Positions 25,501 through 33,918 of a stretch of 36,315 nt of DNA are shown piece by piece. The notes beneath the pieces were generated by a model. It ran no database searches. It was not told where the DNA came from and was given only the letters and a program-made list of their open reading frames with translations. A program made the translations under genes and the position numbers. Position 1 is the first letter of the stretch; each line of letters starts with the position of its first letter. Source of the stretch: a bacterium (GTDB lineage: Bacteria; UBP6; UBA1177); NCBI GenBank assembly GCA_017645765.1, contig JAGCNV010000016.1, forward strand, positions 1 to 36,315, written 5' to 3'.

Positions 25501-28500
25501 CAGAGTCCAGTTTGCTGCCGGGTTGTAACTGACTCCGGATTTTCCGACCCATGTGTCGAAATTCTTGTTGGTACCGTTGTCTACCGTTCCGTCACCGCAG
25601 TATCTGCCGTAAACGCAGCAGTTTTTATCACCCCATGTCTCATATTCGCCGTCACAGCCCTCTTCTGCAACACAGGATTGACTGTATTCCATACTGTAAG
25701 CTTTTTCGAGCGTCTGGTTACCTTCGGAACCGCCGCCGTAGTCACACTCCTCACGTTTTCCGGCTTTGATATCGTTGATAATACCGTTACCGCATTTTGC
25801 CGTGCCGCTGCAGTTGTCACAGTGACCGTAAGTTCCGTTCTTTTCGCCTTCGTCGCACGTTTCCTTACCGTTTTTAACGTAAAGAGTAACACCTGAACCC
25901 GAATCATCTGAAGTCGAATCATAGGTTCCGACGTTTTTGCAGAAACCGTTCGCGTCTTTCTCGACACAGTTTTCTTCTTCTTTGATGTTGTCATCGCAAT
26001 GGTATGTGTCTTTGCAGTCGAGACGGCAGCTGCCGTACATCTTGCCGTTGTAACCCGATGAGCTTGCAGCGATCGTATACTGGCCGTTTGAATAAGTTAC
26101 GGTCGGAAGTCCGTTGTCGCATTTTTCATCGCCGTCGCAGTTTGCGAGATTGTCTTTGTCGCATCCGGGTTTGTCGCCGCAGTAAGGAACTTTTGCTTCC
26201 GAGCAGTCAGCCGAGCAGCCCGGGTGAGCCTCAACAAACTGTTTGTATTTGTAGATACATTCAGCATAATTTGCGTGGACTGCATTTACAGGATAAAGTA
26301 TTCCGTGGACATTCTGAGCACAGTCAGCTCCCTCCGTAGTATCAAGGAAATCTTCGAATGTTACAGGAACACCGTTTTTGGATTTTCCTGTTGCCTCATC
26401 GATTCCGAGGTCGCAGACTTCAGCCGCACCGGCAAGTTTTTCCTGGCAGTCCTGGACAGCTGTTTTGCCGTCGTGAGCCTTGAAACCGTACATTGCAAAG
26501 AATTCCTCCTGATCTGCGTAGCCGTTTGCAACAAGTGTCGCATTGCTTGCAGTGCAGAGCGATTCATTCTGGATTTTTCCGTCGCCGCAGCGCGGTCCGA
26601 GTCCGTCGTTCTCGCCGCCGGTTCCGCAGTCGAAGCTTGCACAGCCCGGGCACCTTATATCTTCAGAATTACAATGCGTCGCGTAGTGTCCGTTGAGGTT
26701 TCCGCTGTCGCATATTTCACCGTTTTCAGGCTGGATTACTTTGTCGCCGCATACGGCATTCTTACATTTGCTCGTGCATTTTCCGGTATCTGACTCAGCA
26801 CTGGTATCGCACTCTTCATCAGCACCGGCAACAACTTCACAGCTCAAATATCCTGTGCAGTCCGAACGCTGAGTCGTTCCGTCGCCGCAGTATGCCTTCG
26901 GAGTTTTCGATCTCTGGCATCCTGAACAGATGTAGCAGAAATCATCGTCGGTAAGCGCACTTTCTGACGTAAACACGGTTCTTGTCGAATTATAGTACGG
27001 ACAGATATTTTTTTCGAGCGGATGACTGATGTCGAAATTGTCCGGATCTTCATAATAGTAGAACGGATGATCCGCCGGTCCGTCGCATTGTTCCGACGAA
27101 CTCATCTTGTTGTCCGCCGCAAAATCGTAGTATTCACATGAAAGTCTGGCACCGATATTGCCATCCGCAATAACGCCGTTTTCGCAGTAGTAGCTCTGGA
27201 TTTTTCCGTCATGGCAGTCCGGAACATCGGCAGGATAGAACTGACAAGGTTTGTAGACTTCGCCGTCCTTCGAAACTGTCTGCTGTGTGCAGAATGAGCA
27301 GCTCGGAGAACCGTAAACGCATTTTTTATTAAAATCAGAGCTTTCGCAGTTTTCAGCGTAGTCGCCGTCGAATGTCTGATAACCGTCGCCGCAGACGTTC
27401 TTGATTACAAACGGTCTGTAGGTCGGAGCAATAGCGACTGCCGAAGCGCTTGTCGAAGACTCGTTCAAGCCGTAAGCCGTTACGAAATAAGGCGGCATAG
27501 CGCAGTTCGAAACATCCGGCTTCGTCAAAACAGTCGTGTCATAGTAATTTTTGATCACTTCATCACTGCACTGAATATCGGCAATGCTCATGATAAGGTC
27601 GGCAATTTCATCCTTGCCTTCGGTAACTTCGCCGTTCCACTTGATTTCAAAAGCGTGTTTAGCCGGATTCGATTTGAAGTTGCAGTTGTTGTAGATTTCC
27701 TGCCCTTTCTGCGACTCATTCGCCGGTTTGATATCGGTTTTGCCGTAAATTATACCTTTATTCTCACCGCCCGGAATTGTGGTCTGAGTGATGAAATCCG
27801 AAGCCGGAAGCATTGCAACTACATCTTTTTTAGCCTGGCTGTTGTCAACGATTTCGAAATAAATCACAAGTTCCTCGGCATCATTATCCTTGTCGCATGC
27901 CCAGCCGGAGAAAGTCTGACTCGAAGAAGGAGCATCATTGTCGAAAATTCCGGCAACCGACGCACCTTTGATACAGATAACGCGGTGTCTTCTCGCAGTT
28001 GCGTCGACAGTCTCGTCGCATGCTTCACCGACACAGCCTTTCAGAGCGCGGTACGAACGGCCGTCTTCCATGTTGACAGCCCAGGTGAACTTCGCGCTGT
28101 TTGCATTTTCGCTGACGACCGTATTGTTCGACCAGAACCAGTTGTTTCTTACACAGTGACCTGTTTCGTCACAAAGGAAACTTCCGTCTTTCTTGCACTT
28201 CAAATCGCCGAAAGGATCTGTTGTAACACATTTGTTGTTGATACATTCCAGATACTCGTTGTTGCACGGATCTTCGTCGTTCGGGTCGCATGCAGCGTTC
28301 GTGCTCTCGGTTTTCTCACAAGTTGCACTGTTCGGCGTTCCTCTGCTGTATTCAAGATCCGGATATGCCGTCGCAGGATCGTAAAGATCGAAATCGACTA
28401 TCGAATAAAGCTGGTTGATGTTCGGAAGCGTCCAGCCGCCGAGCGCCTTACCGCAAGCCTGACCGGTGGTTGCATCGCTGAATGTGCAGCTTCCTGCAAC

Positions 28501-31500
28501 TTGTATCGGAACACCGTTCAGCTCTACAGTTTTCCATACCGTAGTAACATTGGTTGTTTTCTGGCACTTATATAGCACACCGTTCGGCTTTTGACATGTT
28601 CCCATGTAAGATACCTTCTCCGGACACTTTTTAGCATCATCCTCTGTTCTTTCGGTATTCTCGCAACGGTTGTAGTAACAGTCGCAGTCATAAGAGTTCG
28701 GTTTTGAAGTGTCGCAGGTTTTTCCGGCACTTTCATCTTTCAGTTCAGCCGAAGAATTGGAACATAATACATAATTATATTTAGGAGTAGTACTGGTATA
28801 TATTCTTTTGCACAGATCAGGTCTGCTCGGATCCTGAACCCAGCCTGCTTCCCTGTCACATGCATTGACTTTATCCGTAACATCCATGTGACAGACTGCA
28901 TCGAGACCTGTTCCCTCTCTATAACCGCCCGTACATGACTTGAAGCATGCATAACCGTCACCATAGGGATCGGAAATAACGTCGTAACTCGTTCCTCCTG
29001 CACAGGTATAACACTTACCTTCCTTAAATGTCGAACCTGCAGGGCAGTCTTCATAGCAGTGATATTCACCGTCAGCTCCTTTTCTCAAAGTGCCCTGTTC
29101 GCATTTGTAACAATGTCCGTCATCACCTTTTGTGAAGCCTTTGGATTCACATGTATCGACATGCTCGCATCTCCACTCGTCGATAGCCGAAACGGTGCCG
29201 TTCGGGTTATAGGCTGTAGCATATATCAAAGGATTACTGGAACTATATTCATAATATTCAATTGACCCGCCCAATAAAGACGAATCATAATAAGCTTTCT
29301 TTACCGAATTGTTAGAATCATAATCGCAGCAGCACGTTTTTCTGGTACCGGAACACTTGATATTATTATAGTAGCTGGAACAGGAACTGTAACACATCGG
29401 AACAGTGGATGAAGGGTTAGTGCTCGTATGATCAGCCCATACATCCTTGCCGTTGAATGTGTCATAATCTCCATTATTGTCGCTTCCGAATGAAATAGAA
29501 GTCTGTTTTCCGCCGTTTGCATAAGGATAACATCCGGTGTATTCGCAGGCACCGCTGGACGTCCGATAAGTTCCTTCCGGACACGTCTCTTCCTCCCCGT
29601 CGTCAACAAGGCAGCTTCCGCCCTCACACTCAGCTTCCACAGCCTCTACGTCAGAAATATCGCTGTACATATTGTAAACATTGGTGCCTTCTTCATCAAG
29701 GCATGTTCCGTCGCTCTGCTCGGTATAGCCGTCGGGGCAGACCTGCTGTACAGCGCCTTCGTTGCAACCTACTTCCCTGCCGACACAGAACTGGTTGGCA
29801 AGAGGTTTACATGTCGTTTCGGCATTGTAACACTTACCCTGATTAAGCACCTTGCCGTCTGTGCATTTGCAGCATCTTTTTCCCACAGCATTGCCTTGGA
29901 TAAAAGTTTCATCACTCTCGCAGACAGCCTGCGTAGAACCGTGACAAGTCGGATTTGTCGCGTTGGTGTAGTTGACTGATGTCGCATTACATCCCCTGGA
30001 ACCGTTCCATTCATAACTGTAGCGGTAATAGCATCTTCCGAAAAGATCCTGTTTATCCTCATCATTTTTATTGGTATTTGTTTTTACATATTCCGTGTAA
30101 TCATTGCTGCTGCAGACAGGAGCATCACACTGCTGCTGTGCCGGCAGATAAGAACAGAAATCATCTTCGTCACTACCGGATGAATAGTTTTCGGTATTCG
30201 GACAGATACGTTCAGGACAGTTAAGGGCTGCTCCCGATCCGGTGCTGCCGCCGACTGTGTGCGTCTGGCATTTTTTGATAGCTTTCTGCCAGCTGTCGAC
30301 CCACTCTCCTGTATCCGCGAACTGCAATCCCGTCGTGTTATCTGTGATGATGACATCGTTTCCGTATTTGGTTTCCGTGAATCTCGTTTTAAGGTTTCCG
30401 CCAGTGCCGTAATACGAGTATGAAAGAGTGTTAGCGTTTGCATTGCAGTCGGAATCCGAAACATAAACACTTATCAGATCAGGCGAAAAAGTGCCTTCAT
30501 CACTGTCATAATCGTCGGAATTTGCGAAATATGCGAGTTCGCCGGTTCCCTGCGCGATCGTTTCGCCGCCGCAGCCGGTACCTTTCTTGATCGTGATTAT
30601 CGAACTCGGGTTGGTTGATTTGAAAAGGTATTTTGAACCTCTCGTCAAAGAAAATGCGACATATTTACCTGCCGTAAGTTCCTGTGAACCGCCGCCGGCG
30701 AAATCATTCCATCCCGACGAGTCAGTGGTGTAATCTGCGATTTTTGCAGCTTCACCCGAACAGGTCTGGCAGTCGTAACGCTGCCAGTGAAGAGGATATG
30801 TGTAAATGTAAGACGCCGTTACACATTCAGCAGTAGCACTTGAAGGATTGCAGGAAGACGATGCAACAATCGGGAAACCGTCGCTGTCGGTAACGACCGT
30901 TTTGGTACCGTCGTCGTTTACAGTCGCCTTATATGTTCCGACAACCGTGTCAAAGCAGCTGAGCCAGTTGTTTGCACCGGTAGCGGGATTCTTCTGCGGA
31001 GCGCACTGATAGCAGTTGTACTCGCTGAAAAGAAGCGTGACCGGACCTGTGAAGTTTGCCTGCCATTCAAGAACTGTCTGTTTCGTTCCCGCCGGGCAGT
31101 AAGTTTTAGCGTTGGCAACGTAAGAAACTTTGGAATCATCGCCGTAAGCAAGGAACTCGCCGCAGGATTCCTGACCGTCGGAGTTGTTTACATCGCCTTT
31201 GAAAAGAGTAAGCTGGGTATCGTGAAGTGTAGATTTACAGGTCGACCATCTGTAAATTTCGTTTTCCTTGACTTCGAAAGTAAGGTAGCTGCCGGGTTTG
31301 ATCCAGCTGTCCATACTTGCAAGAACCGAGGAAACATTCAGCGAAGATGTTGCGGAATATTCCTGAACCGCAGTCCATAACGGAGCCTTTGCGACATCAT
31401 CGGCATCACCGGCAGTCGTCGGAATTTTGAAATCTTCGGAAACACCGCAGACATCGCAGTGTTCGGAAGCCGTTCTGCGCCATTTTACAGTCGTGCTGAC

Positions 31501-32121
31501 GTTTTTGTAGGCGTCGGCGGCATTATGTTTCTTACAATTCTCGAAATCGCCGTTGTCATAATTATACTGGTAGTTCGTAACAAGGAGCGTTACGTTTCCT
31601 GTGAAAGTCGCCTTCCATTCAAGCTGTGACTGGTTTCTGTAACCGTTTGAATTGCTGTATGCAAGGAAATTTGCGGTATTCGAGCATGCCGTACCGTCGA
31701 TAAGGGTGAGCTCAGTATCGAAAGGAAGCAGACAGTAGTTGTCGATACAGCGGAGACCTGTTCCTGCCGAGATTTCATAGTTTGCGGCGCACTGTGTGTC
31801 CGCATTGCACGGTGTCGAATATTCACCGGCGAAGACATCTTCCTGACCTTCAGTCGACCACTGATAAACCTCGCCTTCGACAACCGAGAAAATAAGGTAG
31901 TCGCCTCGTTTTACACGACCCGCCGTCGTAACTTCCGTCCATGAAGGCGCATAGGTCGGACCACTGTAGGCAGAACCGTTGTAACTTGCGCCCGAGCTGC
32001 ATCCGTTGAGCTTGTGACAGCCGTCAGTCGAAGCGTTTGCCGCAAAAAGCGAACCGGAAAGGAAAAACGCAAACAAAGCAAAAATTACCGTTTTTGCCGT
32101 GAAATTCATTGTATTTTTCAT
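19555..32121 (-). CDS. Giant secreted cysteine-rich protein with about 22 CGDG...EECD repeats
   Basis: The protein has 4188 residues from the ATG at 32121, which has GGAGG 5 nt upstream; an in-frame ATG at 32136 overlaps the previous stop and has none. A Sec signal ends near SLFA. Order, by approximate residue: three copies of a beta-rich module (about 60-185, 240-370, 465-570; common words 'G.Y..F.V..G..Y.WST' and 'LLVTNY/LLFSEY'); a Cys-rich EGF-like stretch to about 1180; a DUF1566-like domain (about 1187-1387, GGWTLPNINQLYSIVDF ... RHRVICIKG); a GWACDxD domain (about 1404); the myxobacterial-type CGDG repeats from about 1577 to 4112, interrupted by a beta-sandwich-like domain (about 2185-2360) and a second GWACDPD domain (about 3197). 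No membrane anchor or sorting signal is seen at the C-terminus (ends TPVCSF). Placement after PilY1 and pilins suggests a pilus-associated or surface adhesin. Confidence 0.92.
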   Translation of the reverse strand: MKNTMNFTAKTVIFALFAFFLSGSLFAANASTDGCHKLNGCSSGASYNGSAYSGPTYAPSWTEVTTAGRVKRGDYLIFSVVEGEVYQWSTEGQEDVFAGEYSTPCNADTQCAANYEISAGTGLRCIDNYCLLPFDTELTLIDGTACSNTANFLAYSNSNGYRNQSQLEWKATFTGNVTLLVTNYQYNYDNGDFENCKKHNAADAYKNVSTTVKWRRTASEHCDVCGVSEDFKIPTTAGDADDVAKAPLWTAVQEYSATSSLNVSSVLASMDSWIKPGSYLTFEVKENEIYRWSTCKSTLHDTQLTLFKGDVNNSDGQESCGEFLAYGDDSKVSYVANAKTYCPAGTKQTVLEWQANFTGPVTLLFSEYNCYQCAPQKNPATGANNWLSCFDTVVGTYKATVNDDGTKTVVTDSDGFPIVASSSCNPSSATAECVTASYIYTYPLHWQRYDCQTCSGEAAKIADYTTDSSGWNDFAGGGSQELTAGKYVAFSLTRGSKYLFKSTNPSSIITIKKGTGCGGETIAQGTGELAYFANSDDYDSDEGTFSPDLISVYVSDSDCNANANTLSYSYYGTGGNLKTRFTETKYGNDVIITDNTTGLQFADTGEWVDSWQKAIKKCQTHTVGGSTGSGAALNCPERICPNTENYSSGSDEDDFCSYLPAQQQCDAPVCSSNDYTEYVKTNTNKNDEDKQDLFGRCYYRYSYEWNGSRGCNATSVNYTNATNPTCHGSTQAVCESDETFIQGNAVGKRCCKCTDGKVLNQGKCYNAETTCKPLANQFCVGREVGCNEGAVQQVCPDGYTEQSDGTCLDEEGTNVYNMYSDISDVEAVEAECEGGSCLVDDGEEETCPEGTYRTSSGACEYTGCYPYANGGKQTSISFGSDNNGDYDTFNGKDVWADHTSTNPSSTVPMCYSSCSSYYNNIKCSGTRKTCCCDYDSNNSVKKAYYDSSLLGGSIEYYEYSSSNPLIYATAYNPNGTVSAIDEWRCEHVDTCESKGFTKGDDGHCYKCEQGTLRKGADGEYHCYEDCPAGSTFKEGKCYTCAGGTSYDVISDPYGDGYACFKSCTGGYREGTGLDAVCHMDVTDKVNACDREAGWVQDPSRPDLCKRIYTSTTPKYNYVLCSNSSAELKDESAGKTCDTSKPNSYDCDCYYNRCENTERTEDDAKKCPEKVSYMGTCQKPNGVLYKCQKTTNVTTVWKTVELNGVPIQVAGSCTFSDATTGQACGKALGGWTLPNINQLYSIVDFDLYDPATAYPDLEYSRGTPNSATCEKTESTNAACDPNDEDPCNNEYLECINNKCVTTDPFGDLKCKKDGSFLCDETGHCVRNNWFWSNNTVVSENANSAKFTWAVNMEDGRSYRALKGCVGEACDETVDATARRHRVICIKGASVAGIFDNDAPSSSQTFSGWACDKDNDAEELVIYFEIVDNSQAKKDVVAMLPASDFITQTTIPGGENKGIIYGKTDIKPANESQKGQEIYNNCNFKSNPAKHAFEIKWNGEVTEGKDEIADLIMSIADIQCSDEVIKNYYDTTVLTKPDVSNCAMPPYFVTAYGLNESSTSASAVAIAPTYRPFVIKNVCGDGYQTFDGDYAENCESSDFNKKCVYGSPSCSFCTQQTVSKDGEVYKPCQFYPADVPDCHDGKIQSYYCENGVIADGNIGARLSCEYYDFAADNKMSSSEQCDGPADHPFYYYEDPDNFDISHPLEKNICPYYNSTRTVFTSESALTDDDFCYICSGCQRSKTPKAYCGDGTTQRSDCTGYLSCEVVAGADEECDTSAESDTGKCTSKCKNAVCGDKVIQPENGEICDSGNLNGHYATHCNSEDIRCPGCASFDCGTGGENDGLGPRCGDGKIQNESLCTASNATLVANGYADQEEFFAMYGFKAHDGKTAVQDCQEKLAGAAEVCDLGIDEATGKSKNGVPVTFEDFLDTTEGADCAQNVHGILYPVNAVHANYAECIYKYKQFVEAHPGCSADCSEAKVPYCGDKPGCDKDNLANCDGDEKCDNGLPTVTYSNGQYTIAASSSGYNGKMYGSCRLDCKDTYHCDDNIKEEENCVEKDANGFCKNVGTYDSTSDDSGSGVTLYVKNGKETCDEGEKNGTYGHCDNCSGTAKCGNGIINDIKAGKREECDYGGGSEGNQTLEKAYSMEYSQSCVAEEGCDGEYETWGDKNCCVYGRYCGDGTVDNGTNKNFDTWVGKSGVSYNPAANWTLEGAEVEYDIHNYALLFTLTGDEATVTFNTSYTIDPALRYFMELDLMILPTEANEAVSFDAGAREYNDSSAEIATSPFYFVDIYNPSGTYVSGKWYHGRNVTPIKGLGTATYNWGAGTKTAKVVFHMEGTEGTRFKIRSFSFYDLENVSYKGDDESQEMCDPGDGNFATSSNSYMTDCEGYLENGIVTGTCKWINYCGDGTVQRSGNDCVGGKYNGYDCVGGISGAAEICDKGEGNNIANTYNGCEPGCLEIGPHCGDGVVDCATNNGTCHYAKGMSVSEQCDQGVGTCAENPALCNNETALTGERTGATAANYGTCRTNCKFSRCGDGVFDEGAYTIKNVPKTDEYGNILYEMDGDHFALDANGNKIPQTEPKPVMLEECDCGEPGSYDPAVTGNYQVNLNAGKEGVPAEWFDICRRADADGTAVYNTNNEKRKAVCRPNCTISKCGDGILDKLAGEECDDGNDNDHDSCKNDCTFAQCNDGILAFTRSYLCEELVGMNGPALKELAKKGIVDCDGYGSSSYTCAQLAGIMTTNAAVADKFDEGVLHCCYNTKLREGGEGDHNCEFLYVDTTTSAEVYKTPKELAVQYCKDNAVANEVSSSGCGSSEQIERCEYCKDKDCGCSELYPEEERTTDALKKAYKKCLENNKYCIHDMSSKQKCWNIFGSCGDGKIDPDEECDDFTEGLQGTYTDLDGELQNGLSEGIGTYCTGTCSSGSCTYSSPRCTAEGQANCWTTGCARKRHTGNDDVGGTGRSKCGDGKIDAYATNSSGVAIEECDDGDAQHSNSATEAYCSKKCKKNTYGSGYARCGDGQIQSLIEACDDGNTADGDYCVNSCRTSYGSCGDGELHGVGFNYYDSKSTLSAPNGSDGPEYCDFKDFGGGTYKGDPRSVSLYKAGADMADYCSNCGVDNVPFTCGDKNRNLRFEGCDFSTTNKDNNVECTSAIAVSSDGSADDFGACTTKSIGRKCYKGCTSDAFGGLIQAASFGIYGWACDPDHPMTHEAGFVTLRFYNKNNNELTGSPITLKTDRNFGGGDLSDGLDTNGYMVNHNFTVKACGGGEKHGWFFDPSLASGVVFENGPYTVKAYAKSLDPEEVHTVGSETVPNMTLLGEASFTMMMFCGDKFVSKCSDITVVTGYNSQGQEITETWVEGKICNDGDVKGGCAKYGLENGKACVSEKCDNGLDFNGAAYDCGSNCQWTKCGDGTTQDKAGQGTGITFRPAANKAKPADPEECDGNTKLCSALLADKPITGLENEIKNTASCTNTSSNKCKWNVACKVESKCPPLDTAEMLSGSEYKKPASTYIRYVNGSNPKYTRTWNGDFATGSWPAAQTKVVYKDNAANDIEAKCAFECVDGLKWNGSKCVGKESNTYDCGSSQCPDYSNGIWVKWGDSSTENKACYGGTANPTVTYGTEINSTTGEIVWYHKNGSTKEYYTNNTIPAVYGTAVDGKNCVYRCPSDSVYGPDSSNKMVCQKNSITHTCKVEGDRAVFTYGNGDGAENKVWVKVWKTSAGVLQIRALGNGDKLENVGRHLNAGCGNAGVDCYYEPSTTDLTAYEINHAQKGIVAQKSDLTVDDNNYATAAAVPDSVPTRCFYTCAEGYELQSDGSCKKPENEAQCGGRAKIHSEHCDLIEGTGMAGYIEGSASTKTQCVFAVGAKELCDDGASNGKYGKKAVDGKSYCKTDCGKGDSDAFLQCVANHSGDWRTACANGQYGRIGGGTEYFCGDSVVQITSSDSKCQGLNCKTVNNYPGATLTDFSTYQEQCDGSADRNKLCNRWLALKSVTTTSSSYYNNTNLAVGCDTDCTISGITSSNYQAACGFCGDGKVQRASAATGVSADFTNVANASEKCDKSINYANQDGTVKLCNAALGQSFSSYYDPTSYSKARPSCNSDCQGISNATKGTNCMWCGDGTVNGPEECESNPGNICYKETGRSDSDCGRDDDDRYLYDVYTLKCSSCKKTWEKTSSGQTSCDASMPTPVCSF
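19770..27400 (-). repeat. Array of degenerate CGDG-type repeats within the giant gene
   Basis: About 20 units begin CGDG or CGDK/CGDS, with variants CGNG and CNDG. Complete units run CGDGxI(x)nEECDDGN. Spacing varies from about 35 to more than 200 residues. At the DNA level the plus strand shows CCGTCGCCGCA or CCGTCACCGCA again and again, for example near 19771, 21890, 23492, 24150, 24520, 24730, 24905, 25590, 26580, 26880 and 27385. The codons for the core are therefore conserved too. Confidence 0.9.
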
Positions 32122-32135
32122 TTTCCCCTCCACCA

Positions 32136-32912
32136 TTAGTTATCCGACGAAACACAGCGCACATTGTATTTGTTGTAGCGCGAAGTATATTCGACAAAAC
32201 CGTCGTAAAAATTGATTATCCACGAAGAAGCAAGACGTTTTTTTGTTTCACCTTCGACTTCTACATCAGTTTCAGAATCGAAATGGACATGTTTTGTTGC
32301 CCAGAACCAGTCGGAAAGCTGTGCTTTCAGGTCCTCCGCCTCATCGGAAACAGCCGAACCGCTTGCATCTTCATAAAAAATCTTGTCAAGCGCAGGATTG
32401 ACTTTTCCGTAATTTACGATCGAACGGAGTTCTGCGGTCGTCGGAATACGCCAGGTTTTGTTGTTGAGCTTCAGACTTTCGCAGTAAGCCTTCGCCTCGT
32501 ACCAGTTAAGGTCGGAGTTGATCCTTTTCGTCCAGCGTAGCTTCGAAACGTTGTCATAAACTATTTCGTTGTTGTTTTCTTTGACAAGAGAACGCGTTCC
32601 GTAACGTTTCTGACCGTCCTGACCGGCGAAATCATCGGGAACTTCCGAGCAGTCGATCTCTTTCGTGTTGTCGTAACATTTTGTCAGACCAGTCGCAATC
32701 ATCGGCCATGTCTGAGTGTTGACCGGAGGAAGCGAGGGCTTTTTCAGCATCGGGATTTTGACCTCTTTTTCGGGGCGGACAACCACGGTGCGGTTCAAAA
32801 CCGTTCCGTTCGGCTGTTTCTGGATCCGGGCAGTAGCGTTCTCCTCCTCACCGCACGAAACGAAACAAAAAGTCAGAACCGAAATGACGAGTAAAATGAT
32901 AGTGTTTCTCAT
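32136..32912 (-). CDS. DUF1566 (Lcl C-terminal type) lipoprotein
   Basis: The 258-residue protein has a lipoprotein signal ending FCFVSC (Cys20) and a short Pro-rich spacer. A DUF1566 domain follows: LRWTKRINSDLNWYEAKAYC, then WRIPTTAELRSIVNYG, FWATK, and a final YNKYNVRCVSS. The domain is a C-type-lectin-like or formylglycine-enzyme-like fold found in surface proteins and is generally of unknown function. The same domain type is embedded in the giant protein encoded next. Its TAA overlaps the upstream ATG of the giant gene by one base. GGAGG precedes its ATG. It sits between the pilins and the giant protein, so a role in anchoring or assembling that protein is possible (inference). Confidence 0.88.
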   Translation of the reverse strand: MRNTIILLVISVLTFCFVSCGEEENATARIQKQPNGTVLNRTVVVRPEKEVKIPMLKKPSLPPVNTQTWPMIATGLTKCYDNTKEIDCSEVPDDFAGQDGQKRYGTRSLVKENNNEIVYDNVSKLRWTKRINSDLNWYEAKAYCESLKLNNKTWRIPTTAELRSIVNYGKVNPALDKIFYEDASGSAVSDEAEDLKAQLSDWFWATKHVHFDSETDVEVEGETKKRLASSWIINFYDGFVEYTSRYNKYNVRCVSSDN

Positions 32913-32926
32913 CTTATCCTCCGTTA

Positions 32927-33352
32927 TCAGTTATTTTCTTTACAAATCGAAGAGTGTTCTGAGTTGGAAACCCAGCACGTGACATTCGCTGCGCCTTTGT
33001 CACATGAAGTTCCCTGCTTTGTGAAGCAGACGTATGCTTTAGCTTTATAGGTTGCACGGCTTGAGTTCTCAGTATCATCCGAAGGAAAATCTATGGAATA
33101 ATGCTTGTTGCCGGTGCCGCCGAACTCGATACCGTAATACTTTTTCAGCATATCCTTATCGATCGTGTACTGACGGTATGTGTTGAAGTAATCCTCTTCG
33201 GCAGAGGCAAGAGTCATAAGCTGTTCTTCCGCTTCGACCCTTTTGGCACGGTTCGCGTAACCGCTGTAAAGCGGGATAGCAACAGCAGCCAGAATACCCA
33301 TAATAGTAACAACTACCATAATCTCAATAAGCGTGAAACCTTTTTTTCTCAT
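32927..33352 (-). CDS. Type IV pilin-like protein (minor or major pilin)
   Basis: The 141-residue prepilin starts MRKKG, with predicted cleavage between Gly5 and Phe6, then FTLIEIMVVVTIMGILAAVA with Glu at mature position 5. I start at the ATG at 33352, which has GGAG 7 nt upstream. Extending to 33406 would put 18 non-leader residues before the cleavage leader. The soluble part has a helix continuing with AEEQLMTLASAEEDYF and a C-terminal region with four cysteines (YVCF, TSCD, VTCW, SICK) that could form two disulfides, as in many pilin D-regions. Prepilin peptidase and assembly ATPases are not in the window. Confidence 0.93.
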   Translation of the reverse strand: MRKKGFTLIEIMVVVTIMGILAAVAIPLYSGYANRAKRVEAEEQLMTLASAEEDYFNTYRQYTIDKDMLKKYYGIEFGGTGNKHYSIDFPSDDTENSSRATYKAKAYVCFTKQGTSCDKGAANVTCWVSNSEHSSICKENN

Positions 33353-33442
33353 TTGAATCTCCAGCAAAGCAACCTTTTTATTATATCTTTTTCTCCATAA
33401 AATCAAACATTTTTTTACCTCCGTCTTTCCTTGACGGAATCG

Positions 33443-33904
33443 CTACCATGAGCAGCTTGCTCCGGTGTATCCTGTCGACTCTCCGCTCTTGATTTCCTTA
33501 AAATTCGTCGTTTCGGTCGTGTCCATAAACGATGAAGTGTAAAGCCAGCAGTGAAGATCGTTGCGGATTTTGCGCACGCCGCTTATCCAGTAACCCATGC
33601 CTACGCCGTCCTTAACGACGATTCCTGTCTTAAATTTCATCTGCGTCGTATCATCTGGAAACGCATACTTCGAAATCAGCGCGTTTTTATCGGTTCCCGT
33701 ACTGCCGTAGCGTCCTTCCGAAAGATAAAACTTTTCCTGGGACGCCGCAGCGACAAGCATTATCGATTTCAACTCGTCGATTTTGGAATCGTCCGAAAAA
33801 GAGTCGAATATCGGAACCGCAACCGCGGCAAGAATGCCGATGATTGCGACTACGATCGACAGCTCGATCAGCGTAAAACCCTTTTTGTCAGCAAAAACCG
33901 TCAT
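33443..33904 (-). CDS. Type IV pilin-like protein
   Basis: The 153-residue prepilin has leader MTVFADKKG, cleaved before Phe10, then FTLIELSIVVAIIGILAAVA with Glu at mature position 5. The globular part has KFYLSEGRYG and two cysteines (LHCW and GASCSW near the end), which can close a C-terminal loop. GGAG lies 7 nt before the ATG. It is the first of two pilins in tandem after PilY1 and the unknown exported protein. Such sets of small pilins with PilY1 usually form the tip or priming complex of the pilus. Confidence 0.93.
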   Translation of the reverse strand: MTVFADKKGFTLIELSIVVAIIGILAAVAVPIFDSFSDDSKIDELKSIMLVAAASQEKFYLSEGRYGSTGTDKNALISKYAFPDDTTQMKFKTGIVVKDGVGMGYWISGVRKIRNDLHCWLYTSSFMDTTETTNFKEIKSGESTGYTGASCSW

Positions 33905-33918
33905 ACTATTACTCCTTA

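Noticed and set aside
27655-28575. 306-codon plus-strand ORF opposite the giant gene
   Set aside because: It lies wholly inside the minus-strand giant gene, whose frame carries clear domains. Long opposite frames are expected from its codon composition. The same applies to 22501-22917, 25471-25896 and 26224-26793.
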